64,000 nt of DNA from an uncultured Lachnospiraceae bacterium. Its GTDB lineage: Bacteria; Bacillota; Clostridia; Lachnospirales; Lachnospiraceae. The stretch is from assembly GCA_947631665.1 (NCBI GenBank), contig CANRMF010000008.1:1-64000 (forward strand). Reading direction: 5' to 3'. A program made the translations under genes and the position numbers. Below are positions 24,680 through 34,246 of this stretch, piece by piece. Numbering within the stretch: position 1 is the stretch's first letter; each line of letters begins with the position of its first letter. The notes under the pieces were generated by a model. That model was not told the origin of the DNA, did no database searches, and was given only the letters and a program-made list of their open reading frames with translations.

Positions 24680-26956
24680 ATGGGCAGAATGACATTTTGT
24701 GAATTATATAAAGTCTGGAGCAGAAAGTCGTTTTTGGTTTCCATCGTGGTAATTCTGACGGTCAATGTTTTTCTGTTATGGTATGTCAATCTCTCCGATG
24801 GAACAACGCCGGAGCTTTCTTCTTACAAAGCGCTTGAAAAAGACCTCCGGCCGTTATCCGAAAAGGAAAAATGCGCGTATCTGAAACAGCAGTATGATAA
24901 GATGCAGGGCATTCGTATTGTCCATGAAATCTTGATGAGCAGGGCGCTTGGAGGAGAGATGGGAAAGGCGCTCGAAGCGCAGAAAATGGAAGAATATTCC
25001 GATATCTATGAAAAATATTATAAGATGTTCCAAGAGGAAAGTTATCTGAAATACACGAAGTCGATGGAGCAGGAAGACGCGCTGATTTGCGAAGTATATG
25101 AAGAAATGTGCAGGGTTGCTTCGTTTCATGATGATATCAGAAATATTCAGCAGACGAGAAACAATCTAGGAGGCATTTCCGTTTTCTCCAAGGCAAAAGA
25201 TGATTTTTCCGGACAAAATATTGAAAAGAGCGCAGAGGATTACAGCGGTTTGGAAAATGTCAAAACTGAATTTTATCCGTCCAAAGGCGTTACCACTGCA
25301 ATGCAGAATGATATTTCCGATATTCTTCTCGTGTTATCTGTTTTACTTTTTGCAGGGTTTTTCATGTATGAGGAAAAAGAAAAGAGACTTTTTTACCTGA
25401 TCAGGGCGACCGCAGGCGGGCGAATGAAATGTATCGCGGCAAAACTTTTGGCGCTGTTTTTTCACTGCATCGTCATTGCCGGACTGATATACGGAGAAAA
25501 TCTGATTTTTTCTGCGGCCACAGCCGGTCTGGGAAATTTATTCCGGAGTATCCAATCCGTCGCGCCGCTGATGGAGAGCAATTTACATTTAAACCTGTTG
25601 GAGTACATCGCGCTTTCCATCGTGACAAAGGCAATGGCAGTTTTTGTTCTTGGCGCGTTTGTGACCTTCGTGACGGTTGTTTCAAGACAGGGCTTTGTCC
25701 CTTATCTTGCCGGCGGGATACTGATTGCAGCGGGAGTTTTTCTCTATGCTTATATTCCGGCTTATGCGTCGGTAAACTGGCTCAAATACTTAAATATCGC
25801 CGGGTTGTTGAAAACGGAAAATATTTACGGGGGATATCTGAATTTCAACTTGTTTGACCGGCCTGTATCGAGAATGGTTTTGTCGGTGGAGGCAATTCTT
25901 TTGTACGGATTTGCCGGAGTGTTTCTTTCCATTCTTTCCTTTGTGAAATGGGGAAAATTTGAAAATAAAAAAATCAGGCTTCAATGGCGCATTCAAATGA
26001 AGCCGCATACCAATTTGCTCAGGCACGAAAGTTATAAAATTTTTATCATGAATAAAGCGCTTCCAATCTTACTGATTTTTATGGCGTTATCCGGATACCG
26101 GAATCTGGCTTCCAAGTACACGCCTGCGCCGAAAGAAAACTATTATCAGAACATGATGTTAAAACTGGAGGGGAAACTGACGCCGGATAAGCAGGAAATG
26201 ATTGCTGTGGAAAATCAGAGATACCGGAAGGCGTTTCAAAAGATAGAGAAGATTGACGAGATGGTTGCGTCGGGAAAACTGACGGAGGACGCCGGAGAAA
26301 TGATGAAAGAGCCGTATTACAGCGAAGTGGCGTTTTATCCGCAGTTTCAACGCATCTTAAAGCAATATGATTTTGTGAAAAAGACGAATGGAAAATTCAT
26401 ATACGATACGGGATATCTGTATCTGTCCGGCGTGCTTGATACCGGTCTGCTGTCGGACTTTATGCTGATTACCGTCGGAATTATTCTTGCATTTAGTCAT
26501 GTGATGACAATGGAACATCAGAGAAAAGCATGGCATTTAATCGCTGCGACGAAAAAAGGAAAGAAAAGCGTGATTGTCAGAAAACTGTCCGTATGCTTTT
26601 TTTGCGCGTTTCTTTTGGCGCTGACGACATGGATTGCCCGCATCATCAGTATTCAAAAAGATTACCCGCTGCATGGGCTATGGACTTCCCTGCAAAGTAT
26701 TCCGTATTATATGGAGAGCCATCTTAATATTCCGGTTATCTGCTGGGTTTTTCTGTTGTTTCTTTCCGAAATCACAGCGGTACTTTTGGTAACGCTGGCG
26801 GTATTTTTACTCTCCCGACTGATGAAAAGCCAGCTTCAGGTCATTTTTACAGCCGTTTTGGTTCTGTTGGTTCCTTTGATAATACGGGCAATGGGGTTTG
26901 ATTTTGCAAACCGATGTTCGCTGTTTGTACTTTATACAATGTTTCATATTGAATAA
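24680..26956 (+). CDS. ABC transporter permease, large
   Basis: This 758-residue membrane protein has several groups of hydrophobic helices (near residues 14-35, 215-345, 365-425, 455-475, 595-620 and 650-745) separated by polar loops rich in Lys and Glu. The N-terminal segment through about 215 carries a large exterior or cytoplasmic domain. Its length and arrangement fit ABC-2-like permeases found beside propeller lipoproteins; it is not a FtsX-type permease. It probably works with the preceding ATPase. The substrate is unknown; peptide or antibiotic detoxification is a guess based on the adjacent two-component system. Confidence 0.75.
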   Translation: MGRMTFCELYKVWSRKSFLVSIVVILTVNVFLLWYVNLSDGTTPELSSYKALEKDLRPLSEKEKCAYLKQQYDKMQGIRIVHEILMSRALGGEMGKALEAQKMEEYSDIYEKYYKMFQEESYLKYTKSMEQEDALICEVYEEMCRVASFHDDIRNIQQTRNNLGGISVFSKAKDDFSGQNIEKSAEDYSGLENVKTEFYPSKGVTTAMQNDISDILLVLSVLLFAGFFMYEEKEKRLFYLIRATAGGRMKCIAAKLLALFFHCIVIAGLIYGENLIFSAATAGLGNLFRSIQSVAPLMESNLHLNLLEYIALSIVTKAMAVFVLGAFVTFVTVVSRQGFVPYLAGGILIAAGVFLYAYIPAYASVNWLKYLNIAGLLKTENIYGGYLNFNLFDRPVSRMVLSVEAILLYGFAGVFLSILSFVKWGKFENKKIRLQWRIQMKPHTNLLRHESYKIFIMNKALPILLIFMALSGYRNLASKYTPAPKENYYQNMMLKLEGKLTPDKQEMIAVENQRYRKAFQKIEKIDEMVASGKLTEDAGEMMKEPYYSEVAFYPQFQRILKQYDFVKKTNGKFIYDTGYLYLSGVLDTGLLSDFMLITVGIILAFSHVMTMEHQRKAWHLIAATKKGKKSVIVRKLSVCFFCAFLLALTTWIARIISIQKDYPLHGLWTSLQSIPYYMESHLNIPVICWVFLLFLSEITAVLLVTLAVFLLSRLMKSQLQVIFTAVLVLLVPLIIRAMGFDFANRCSLFVLYTMFHIE

Positions 26957-27064
26957 AGCACTGTAAAATGTTATATTGAAAATAGCAAATGTTCAGTGCT
27001 GTGAAACTGTATTGAAAAGTCAGGGAAACGGATTGATAAAATTTAATTGGATAGGAGGAATGTT

Positions 27065-30000
27065 ATGAGGAAAAGTTTAAAGAAAAAGGGACTTGCGTTT
27101 TTGCTGAGCGGTATGCTTGCAGTATCCAATTTTTCAGGGATATCTGTATATGCCGCAGATGTGTCCGGTATTGCAGAGGGCGTCGCGGATAAGACGGCTC
27201 CGGTCATTACGGTCAAAGAAGCGGTGCAGGGACATGGACATGGAGACACTTACTGTGAGGCGCCGGTTGTCACTGTGACAGATGCAGAGAGCGCTTCGCT
27301 TAAAATTGAAACCGATATCGGCGGCACAAAAACGGAAACGGAATATCAGGAAAATACTGTTACGGTTCCAATCGAGGGAGAGTATGTGAGAGTAGAGATT
27401 ACGGCGACAAACGACGCCGGACTTTCTGCAAAAGTCCGGTTTACAATTTCTCATACACTGGCAGGAAGACAGGGATTTACGGTTCCGGCCACCTGTACAG
27501 AACCGGAAAAGTATGTTGGCGTCATTCCTTGTAAATATTGCGACATTGCGGCTTCCCAGTGGGAAACGAAAAAAGGACAGCCTTTGGGACATAAACTGGG
27601 AGAACCGCAGCAGGGTGAGACCAGCGAAGGCGTTGCCTATACAAAGAAAGTCTGCGAAACCTGTGGCTTCGAGGAAATTACTTTTGAGGACATGAGTGGG
27701 CATGAACACACCTTTGAGACGGTGACGAACGCTCCGCAATGTACCAAAGAAGGTTCTGTTTATGAGCAGTGTACGGACTGCGGATATATTGACCAGAGTA
27801 CTTATCAGACGATTAAGGTTACCGGACACCGTATGTCAGATTATCAGATTGTGAAACAGCCGGACTGCGGTACGGGAGAAAACGGACGTCAGGAGTCAAA
27901 ATGTAAAAACGGGTGCGGTTATACATATGGGTTGGCAATTCTTCCGCGCCATACATGGACTGAACGGAAGGTGCGGAAAGAGCCGACCTGCACAGAGGCA
28001 GGAGAGTCCGCAGTGCAGTGTGAAACGTGCGGTACATGGGACGAAAACAGTGTTGTTACGATTGCAATGAAAGACCATCAGTGGATTGACCATGACCATA
28101 ACTGTACCACGCCGATGCAGTGTTCGGAATGCAGCGTTGAAGATGTGACTTCACAAAGGGAGCACGCTCTGTCATATCACTCTGATGAAAACGGACATTG
28201 GCAGGAGTGTGAGAATGAAGGCTGCGATTACCGGACAGAGCAGACCGGTCATGAATTTCCGGCGCAGAGCCAGCCGGACTGTACGGGTTCTGCTACCTGC
28301 AATATCTGCGGTTATGTGAAATCCGGTAATGAAACCCACAATTTAGAATGGGTAATTACCCCGACAGAACATTATTCATACTGTAAGAACGAAGGCTGTA
28401 CCTACCGTTCAGAGCCGGAAGCGCACGCAGGTACTTTTGATAACGACTGTGAAACGCCGACCTTATGTAATAAATGTGGTTATGCCTACGTTGCGGCAAA
28501 ATCACATACTCCGTTTGGGCCATGGTACTGGAATAGCGAGGGACATTACAAACACTGCCGGTACTGCGCGCAGATTGTATTAACGCCGCATACTTTGGGG
28601 GAAGACGACGGGGACTGTACCACGCCGATTAAATGTTCTCACGCCCTCTGTGAGTATGTTATGGAGTCCGGACAGATTTTCCATGATTTTACCGGCGAAT
28701 GGCTCAGCAGTGAAGAAGGGCATTATCATGAATGTCAGAACCCGAACTGTACTGTCAGAGATACCGTCCAGAAGCACAGCGGCGGTATGGCAAGCTGTAT
28801 CTCAAAGGCGCTCTGCGATATTTGTGGAAATTATTACGGAGACGTCAATCCGTTAAATCATATGGGCGAACGGGAAGTCCGCGACTATAAAGAAGCTACG
28901 GAGTCAGAAATGGGATACACCGGCGATACCTATTGTCTGGACTGTGACACGATGATAGAGAAGGGCGAAGATATTCCATATAAACCGCATAATCATGTCT
29001 ATGATGATACATGGAAAAATGACGGAACACATCATTGGAAAGAATGCACGAAATGTTTTGCCAGAAGCGACGATTATGCAGAGCATCAGTTTACGGAATG
29101 GGAGAGCAACGAAGCGGAGCATTTCAGAACGTGTCAGGTGTGTGGATATGTAGAAACGGCAGTTCATATACCGGAGGAAGATGACCATAATTGTGAAACG
29201 CCGCTGCGGTGCAGCGTATGTGAGAAAATTCTGGTAGAGGCGAAAACACACCATTTTGACGACGCACCGTACTGGGCAGGGGAAAGCGGTCACTATCAGC
29301 TCTGCCAGAACGGAAACTGTACCGGAAAAAGCGAGGAGCAGCCGCATACCGGAGGTACTGCAAACTGTTCTAATCCTGCGTCCTGCGAACTGTGTCATAC
29401 AGAGTATGGAGAAAAAAATCCGGAATATCATGTCGGCGGGGAAGAAGTACTCGGATATAAGGCTGCAACGTTTGATACGCCGGGCTATACCGGAGATATT
29501 TACTGTCTCGGCTGTAGTCAGGTAAAAGCATACGGTCAGGAAATTCCTGCCGGAGAAAGAGAACATGATTTTGTGCAGGATTATGACGAATATCATCACT
29601 GGTATTCATGCAGCCGTTGTGGAGAGCGTCAGGAGGACTCCTACGAAGAACATCAGTATGATGAAACGGGTGAATGTACCGTATGCGGATATGCCGTATC
29701 TGTTACAGAACACACTCACCACTGGGACGACGGAAGTATTACTACCGAGCCGACCTGCGAAAGTATCGGAGTAAAAACCTATTATTGCAGCGAGTGTGGC
29801 GAGCGCAGATTAGAGGAACTTCCGAAAAAGGCTGAACATACATGGGATACGGGAAAGGTGACAAAAACGCCTACCTGCACACTGGCGGGTGAGAAAACCT
29901 ATACCTGTACCGTCTGCAAAACAACGCGTACGGAAACAATTCCGGCAGCAGGTCACAAGTGGGGAGAATGGTATGTTGTCAAAGACGCCATTCACTCACA

Positions 30001-30571
30001 GTACAAATATAGAACCTGTTCTGTATGTAAAGCAGTAGAACAGCAGAATACCGGCACAGAATTTAATCCGACCATGAAACTTTCCGCCAAAAAACTGGTG
30101 ATGCAGAAAGGACAGAAAACAAAAGTATTTCGGATTATTTCCATGACAAAAGGGGATTTTGTAAAATCCGTAAAATCTAAAAACAAGTCAGTTTTGAAAG
30201 TACAGAAGTTTACAAAGAGCGGCGCTGTGACACTAAAAGCGAAAAAGACCGGAAAAACGACGCTTGTCATTACCCTTGCAAGCGGAATGAAAAAGACGGT
30301 TAAAGTCCGCGTACAAAAGAAGAAAGTTAAGACCGCGAAAATAACGGTTGAGGCAAAGAAAGTCACATTGAAAAAGGGGAAAAAACTGAAACTGAAACCA
30401 AGTCTTTTCCCAATCACCTCACAGCAGAAAATCACTTTTAAGAGCGCAAATAAGAAAGTGGCAAAAGTAAGCGCGAAGGGTGTAGTTGTGGCAAAGAAAG
30501 CCGGAAAGACAAAGATTACAATCCGTTCCGGCGCAAAGAAAATTATTGTAAAGATTATAGTTAAAAAATAA
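27065..30571 (+). CDS. Giant cysteine-rich exported protein with Big_2-like tail
   Basis: This 1168-residue protein has a signal peptide (hydrophobic core LAFLLSGMLAVSNFSG). Residues about 140-1010 form a long run of CxxC pairs: most units have a GHxxxC motif followed by CxxCGY, for example YEQCTDCGY and TYTCTVCKTTRTE. The roughly regular cysteines suggest repeated zinc-ribbon or rubredoxin-like knuckles. The last 160 residues are two lysine-rich Ig-like (Big_2) domains. I chose ATG 27065, behind AGGAGG, not an upstream TTG. The protein is probably displayed on the cell surface. Function is unknown; metal binding, redox sensing or adhesion are possible. It ends at a terminator. Confidence 0.75.
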   Translation: MRKSLKKKGLAFLLSGMLAVSNFSGISVYAADVSGIAEGVADKTAPVITVKEAVQGHGHGDTYCEAPVVTVTDAESASLKIETDIGGTKTETEYQENTVTVPIEGEYVRVEITATNDAGLSAKVRFTISHTLAGRQGFTVPATCTEPEKYVGVIPCKYCDIAASQWETKKGQPLGHKLGEPQQGETSEGVAYTKKVCETCGFEEITFEDMSGHEHTFETVTNAPQCTKEGSVYEQCTDCGYIDQSTYQTIKVTGHRMSDYQIVKQPDCGTGENGRQESKCKNGCGYTYGLAILPRHTWTERKVRKEPTCTEAGESAVQCETCGTWDENSVVTIAMKDHQWIDHDHNCTTPMQCSECSVEDVTSQREHALSYHSDENGHWQECENEGCDYRTEQTGHEFPAQSQPDCTGSATCNICGYVKSGNETHNLEWVITPTEHYSYCKNEGCTYRSEPEAHAGTFDNDCETPTLCNKCGYAYVAAKSHTPFGPWYWNSEGHYKHCRYCAQIVLTPHTLGEDDGDCTTPIKCSHALCEYVMESGQIFHDFTGEWLSSEEGHYHECQNPNCTVRDTVQKHSGGMASCISKALCDICGNYYGDVNPLNHMGEREVRDYKEATESEMGYTGDTYCLDCDTMIEKGEDIPYKPHNHVYDDTWKNDGTHHWKECTKCFARSDDYAEHQFTEWESNEAEHFRTCQVCGYVETAVHIPEEDDHNCETPLRCSVCEKILVEAKTHHFDDAPYWAGESGHYQLCQNGNCTGKSEEQPHTGGTANCSNPASCELCHTEYGEKNPEYHVGGEEVLGYKAATFDTPGYTGDIYCLGCSQVKAYGQEIPAGEREHDFVQDYDEYHHWYSCSRCGERQEDSYEEHQYDETGECTVCGYAVSVTEHTHHWDDGSITTEPTCESIGVKTYYCSECGERRLEELPKKAEHTWDTGKVTKTPTCTLAGEKTYTCTVCKTTRTETIPAAGHKWGEWYVVKDAIHSQYKYRTCSVCKAVEQQNTGTEFNPTMKLSAKKLVMQKGQKTKVFRIISMTKGDFVKSVKSKNKSVLKVQKFTKSGAVTLKAKKTGKTTLVITLASGMKKTVKVRVQKKKVKTAKITVEAKKVTLKKGKKLKLKPSLFPITSQQKITFKSANKKVAKVSAKGVVVAKKAGKTKITIRSGAKKIIVKIIVKK

Positions 30572-30600
30572 AAAGAGGCTGTGAAAAGTCCCCGACTTGC

Positions 30601-30641
30601 AGAACCTGCATTCACATTAGTGAATGTGGGTTCTGTTTTTT
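30601..30641 (+). terminator. Intrinsic terminator of the cysteine-rich gene
   Basis: AGAACC(TG)CATTCA (30601-30614) pairs with TGAATG(TG)GGTTCT (30621-30634), followed by GTTTTTT. Confidence 0.85.
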
Positions 30642-30660
30642 GAAACATACACTTGCCATA

Positions 30661-31043
30661 GATTTTTCAAGCATTTACATGCAAAATTGGTTTGTTTTGC
30701 AAAAAATGTATGTAATTTATTTGTTCCCACCATGAAATCTTCAAAAATTTACATGCAGAATTGGTTTGTTTCACAAAAATGTATGTAATTTATTCGTATC
30801 CGCCAAGAAATTTCCAAGAATTTACATGCAAAATTGGTTTGTTTTGCAAAAAATGTATGTAATTTATTCGTATCCGCCATGAAATTTTCAAGAATTTACA
30901 TGCAGAATTGGTTTGTTTTGCAAAAAATGTATGTAATTTATTCGTATCCGCCAAAAAAATTCCAAGAATTTACATGCAAAATTGGTTTGTTTTGCAAAAA
31001 TGTATGTAATTCATTTGTATCCACCATGAATTTTCCAAGATTT
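30661..31043 (+). repeat. Array of five 74-bp palindrome-containing tandem repeats
   Basis: Five consecutive units of 73-74 bp start their TTTACATGCA element at 30674, 30748, 30821, 30895 and 30969. Each unit contains TTACAT and GCAAAA on the left and TTTTGC and ATGTAA on the right. These can fold as two stem segments around TTGGTTTG, with an ATTCGTATCCGCCA-like tail. Small differences (CAAAA/CAGAA, TTTTGC/TTTCAC) distinguish copies. No protein-coding function is supported; short frames across it are byproducts. Confidence 0.9.
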
Positions 31044-31482
31044 TAGTGGTAGACATTTAGGACATATCAAAATAGATTGAATTCTTTTGAAGAAGATACA
31101 AAGCAGCAGGTAACAAGTTTTTCAATTCAATCGGGAATAAGATGAACAGCGAACTGTATGAGGTGATTTGTGTCAAAAAAAGAAAGACAATCCGACACAT
31201 CATCAACCACGTCCTTCGATAATGAAATATCTTCTCGTGGAGCATCAGATTATCCTTCTGTAAAAAAGAGTTACGCAAGCTTCAGATGTACATGCCCCTG
31301 AGTCAGACGCCCGAAACGCACTTGCTTCTCCTCTTGAGAATAATATATCACAAATTCCGAAAATGACAATAGTAAATTTTTAAAAGCAGAAAAAATTGCT
31401 GACGACGGCAAATTCAGTGATGGTGACGAGAGCGGAGGACGACTTAAAGAATCAGGTCAATCTGCTCCGCCGGCAATTTAAA
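31044..31482 (+). other. Remnant DNA interrupting the repeat array
   Basis: About 440 bases separate repeat copy 5 from an isolated partial sixth copy at 31483. A 43-codon frame (GTG 31170 to TGA 31301, start MSKKERQSDTSSTTSFD) has a weak GAGGTG ribosome site. A second short frame encodes KIADDGKFSDGDESGGRLKE before a stop near 31483. The pieces read like scraps of unrelated genes or an insertion. I do not recognise them. Confidence 0.4.
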
Positions 31483-31528
31483 GAATTGGTTTGTTTCACA
31501 AAAAATGTATGTAATTTATTCGTACCCA
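31483..31528 (+). repeat. Partial sixth copy of the 74-bp repeat
   Basis: GAATTGGTTTGTTTCACAAA and the following ATGTATGTAATTTATTCGTA match the interior of copy 2 (30748-30821). It lies 440 bp from the array end, so the array was probably once longer and was split. Confidence 0.7.
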
Positions 31529-31676
31529 TTATATATTCCTCAAATTTTACAAATATATTTGACAACTTGACAAAACTTTTTCATTCTCACTGTTCCGAAT
31601 GGTTGAAATGTAGTATAATTTGAAATAGAATGTGTAGATGTTATTATCGGAAGACTGGATAAGTTCAGGAGGGAAA

Positions 31677-32531
31677 ATGCAGAAAATAACGGATTTACAG
31701 TTTGATGAAGAAAGGGCGCTGTACGGACTTCGGAATGCAGAAATCACGCATTGTACTTTTGCCGGTCTGGCAGATGGGGAGTCTGCCCTCAAAGAATGTG
31801 AAAATATTGTTGTGGCAGATAGTCTGTTTCACCTCAGATACCCGTTGTGGCATGTGCATCATGGAAAAATCAGAAACAGTATGATGTCGGATACCTGTCG
31901 GGCGGCTCTTTGGTATGATACAGATATTACCATTGAAAATAGTAAATTATATGGAATTAAAGCGCTTCGTGAATGTTCGGATATTCATTTAACGGGCAGT
32001 GATGTCATATCGCCTGAATTTCTATGGAGATGTCAGGGTGTGACCGTCAGGAATACGACGATGCAGTCGGAATATCCGTTCTTTGAATGTCGTGATGTCA
32101 AAATCAGTCAACTGAAGATGAAAGGAAAATATTCTTTTCAATATGTAGAAAACATGACGATAGAACATTCTGATCTTGATACTAAAGACGCCTTTTGGCA
32201 CAGCAGAAATGTTACGGTTACGGACAGTGTAATTCGCGGAGAATACTTGGGCTGGTATTCGGAAAATTTAAAATTAGTCCGATGTAAAATTATAGGGACA
32301 CAGCCATTGTGTTACTGTAAAAATTTGATTTTGGAAAACTGTACGATGGAGGACACAGACCTCTCCTTTGAGCGGAGTGAAGTGCGCGCTGTTGTTCATG
32401 GAACAATTATGGGAGTAAAAAATCCATTGTCAGGAACGATTATCGCAGATGATATTGGCGAAATTCTTTTGGAAGAAGAATATATCGATCCAAGTCTTAC
32501 GGAAATTAAAGTAAATTCTAAATTGAAATAG
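31677..32531 (+). CDS. DUF3737 family protein, predicted beta-helix
   Basis: This 284-residue protein has the repeating short-strand pattern of a right-handed beta-helix (for example ENMTIEHSDLDTK, RNVTVTDSVIRG, ENLKLVRCKIIG), matching DUF3737. The start is ATG 31677 behind AGGAGGG; the earlier ATG at 31638 lacks a site. A perfect TATAAT lies at 31614-31619 with a poor -35. The family has no proven function; some members occur with carbohydrate genes. It stands alone. Confidence 0.8.
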   Translation: MQKITDLQFDEERALYGLRNAEITHCTFAGLADGESALKECENIVVADSLFHLRYPLWHVHHGKIRNSMMSDTCRAALWYDTDITIENSKLYGIKALRECSDIHLTGSDVISPEFLWRCQGVTVRNTTMQSEYPFFECRDVKISQLKMKGKYSFQYVENMTIEHSDLDTKDAFWHSRNVTVTDSVIRGEYLGWYSENLKLVRCKIIGTQPLCYCKNLILENCTMEDTDLSFERSEVRAVVHGTIMGVKNPLSGTIIADDIGEILLEEEYIDPSLTEIKVNSKLK

Positions 32532-32572
32532 AGCAGTTATTTGGCTAGGATAAGTTTAAGGAGATTTTTCAT

Positions 32573-33061
32573 ATGCGGCGCAAAGACAGAGAAATTACAG
32601 ATTTTGAAGCGATACTCCAAATCATTGATGCGTGTGATATTATACGGCTTGGTCTTGCAGATGAAGACTTTCCCTATATTGTACCGATGAATTTTGCTTA
32701 TACGGTACATGAGGGGCAGTTTGCGTTTTATGTGCATGGCGCTATGGCGGGAAGAAAATATGAACTGATGAGGAAAAACCGCAAGTGTTCTTTTGAAATG
32801 GATATACCACTGAAAATGGAATGTATTAAGGCGCGCAAAGACGTGACCATGCGTTACAGGTGCGTGATGGGAACGGCTGCAATTACATTTTTAGAGGGCG
32901 CTGAAAAGCAGAATGTGATAGACCATATTATTATGAACCGCTATGAGGAAACACGAAATTTTGATTATAACAGTCTGGCCGTCCCCAAAACCGCAGTGGT
33001 AAAACTGACGGTGCTGCAACTGACGGCGAAAGCAAATCTGCCTGAAAATGAAGCAAAGTAG
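32573..33061 (+). CDS. Pyridoxamine 5'-phosphate oxidase-family (Nim-like) protein
   Basis: This 162-residue flavin-binding split-barrel protein starts MRRKDREITDFEAILQIIDA and contains LGLADEDFPYIVPMNFAY, FYVHGAMAGRKYELM and a C-terminal TVLQLTAKANL. This pattern matches the PNPOx-like group that includes NimA nitroimidazole reductases. Enzymatic activity is uncertain; many members act as general FMN oxidoreductases. AAGGAGA precedes the ATG, and the next gene starts 15 bases downstream, suggesting a shared transcript. Confidence 0.85.
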   Translation: MRRKDREITDFEAILQIIDACDIIRLGLADEDFPYIVPMNFAYTVHEGQFAFYVHGAMAGRKYELMRKNRKCSFEMDIPLKMECIKARKDVTMRYRCVMGTAAITFLEGAEKQNVIDHIIMNRYEETRNFDYNSLAVPKTAVVKLTVLQLTAKANLPENEAK

Positions 33062-33076
33062 GAGTGCGCAATACAT

Positions 33077-34093
33077 ATGATGAAAAACGGAAATTCAGAC
33101 GCCCAGATTTTAGAGAAAATATGCAGACAATATGGATTGGGAACGCTCGCAGAACCACCGCGCGCGCTAACAGGCGGTCTGATGCATAAAATGTATTCGC
33201 TGTTCACCACAAAAGGAAAATATGCCGTCAAATTACTTAATCCCTATGTGATGCAGAGAGCAGACGCGATGGAAAATTTCCAGACTGCAGAACGGCTGGA
33301 ACTGATTTTGGAAAATAATAAGCTGCCGATACTTCCTGCAATTTCTTTTGGAGAAAGAAAAATGCAGCAGACAGACGGGCGATATTTTTATTTATATCGG
33401 TGGTATGACGGAAAGGTCATCAGAGGAACGGACGTCAGGGAAAAACACTGCGCTAAAATAGGCAGTATTCTTGCCAAAATCCATGCGCTTGATTTTCGCG
33501 AGAATACATATCTGCCGGAGGAAATACACATTGATTTTAATGGATTTCTGCAACAGTTTTCCAAAAAGAACAAAGAGTTATACCGGTTACTTCGTGAAAA
33601 TATAAATCTGCTTGTTGAAAGTCAGGAAAAAGGAAACGCAGCGCTAAAGAAAATGCCAAAAAGAGAAGCCATATGCCACAATGATATGGATTGTAAGAAT
33701 GTGCTCTGGTTGGGCGATGAATGTCGTATTATTGATTTGGAGTGCCTGTCTTATTCGAGCCCTTATATGGAATTATATGAATTGGCATTATGTTGGTCGG
33801 GATATGAAGAATGTAATATAGATTATGAATTGTTCCGGTCGTTTATCTCATCTTATGCCAGAGCAGGCGGACAACTTCCAGACGATTGGGAGGTACTTTA
33901 CGACTGCAATTTTGGCAGGCTGGAATGGCTTGAATACAATATGAAACGCGCTCTCGGAATAGACTGCTCAGATGAGGAAGTTGCCATCGGAATTTCAGAG
34001 GTGAAAGAAACCATTGCCCATGCGCGTTATTATGCTGAGGCAAAGAATCAGATATTAAATTGTCTGGAGCAGGGAAGCGCGAAAAGGATATGA
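33077..34093 (+). CDS. APH/choline-kinase-family phosphotransferase
   Basis: This 338-residue kinase-like protein has a nucleotide-binding lobe beginning GTLAEPPRALTGGLMHKMY and the catalytic loop CHNDMDCKNVLW, followed by IIDLECLSY for metal binding. This corresponds to HxDxxxxN and DxE of aminoglycoside phosphotransferases and choline kinases. The substrate is unknown. It appears cotranscribed with the PNPOx-like gene; GGAG (33060-33063) supports the start. After its stop there is a separate coding remnant. Confidence 0.8.
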   Translation: MMKNGNSDAQILEKICRQYGLGTLAEPPRALTGGLMHKMYSLFTTKGKYAVKLLNPYVMQRADAMENFQTAERLELILENNKLPILPAISFGERKMQQTDGRYFYLYRWYDGKVIRGTDVREKHCAKIGSILAKIHALDFRENTYLPEEIHIDFNGFLQQFSKKNKELYRLLRENINLLVESQEKGNAALKKMPKREAICHNDMDCKNVLWLGDECRIIDLECLSYSSPYMELYELALCWSGYEECNIDYELFRSFISSYARAGGQLPDDWEVLYDCNFGRLEWLEYNMKRALGIDCSDEEVAIGISEVKETIAHARYYAEAKNQILNCLEQGSAKRI

Positions 34094-34094
34094 G

Positions 34095-34229
34095 GAGCAT
34101 GTTCCGTCAAAAGAGCCATTGTCATATGAGCGCATGAAGGTGTATTATGAATCTGTGAATAAAAAATATAACATTGGTTCAGTGGCAGGATTGAAAAAAT
34201 ATATATCGTATATGCTGAATAAAGAATAA
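34095..34229 (+). pseudogene. Coding remnant downstream of the kinase
   Basis: Forty-four codons from 34095 to TAA 34227 read in one frame with protein-like content (PLSYERMKVYYESVNKKYN, then AGLKKYISYML). No start or ribosome site exists, so it is the end of a truncated gene. The family is not recognised. Confidence 0.4.
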
Positions 34230-34246
34230 AACATGGGAAACGGACG

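Noticed and set aside
30661-31043. CRISPR array
   Set aside because: Units are contiguous 73-74-bp copies with no unique spacers, and there are no cas genes nearby.
30834-31046. Protein-coding frame across the tandem repeats
   Set aside because: The frame arises from the repeat sequence itself, has no ribosome site, and its residues repeat with the DNA unit.
31396-31623. 75-codon frame next to the partial repeat
   Set aside because: It joins unrelated scraps with repeat sequence and has no ribosome site or family signature.
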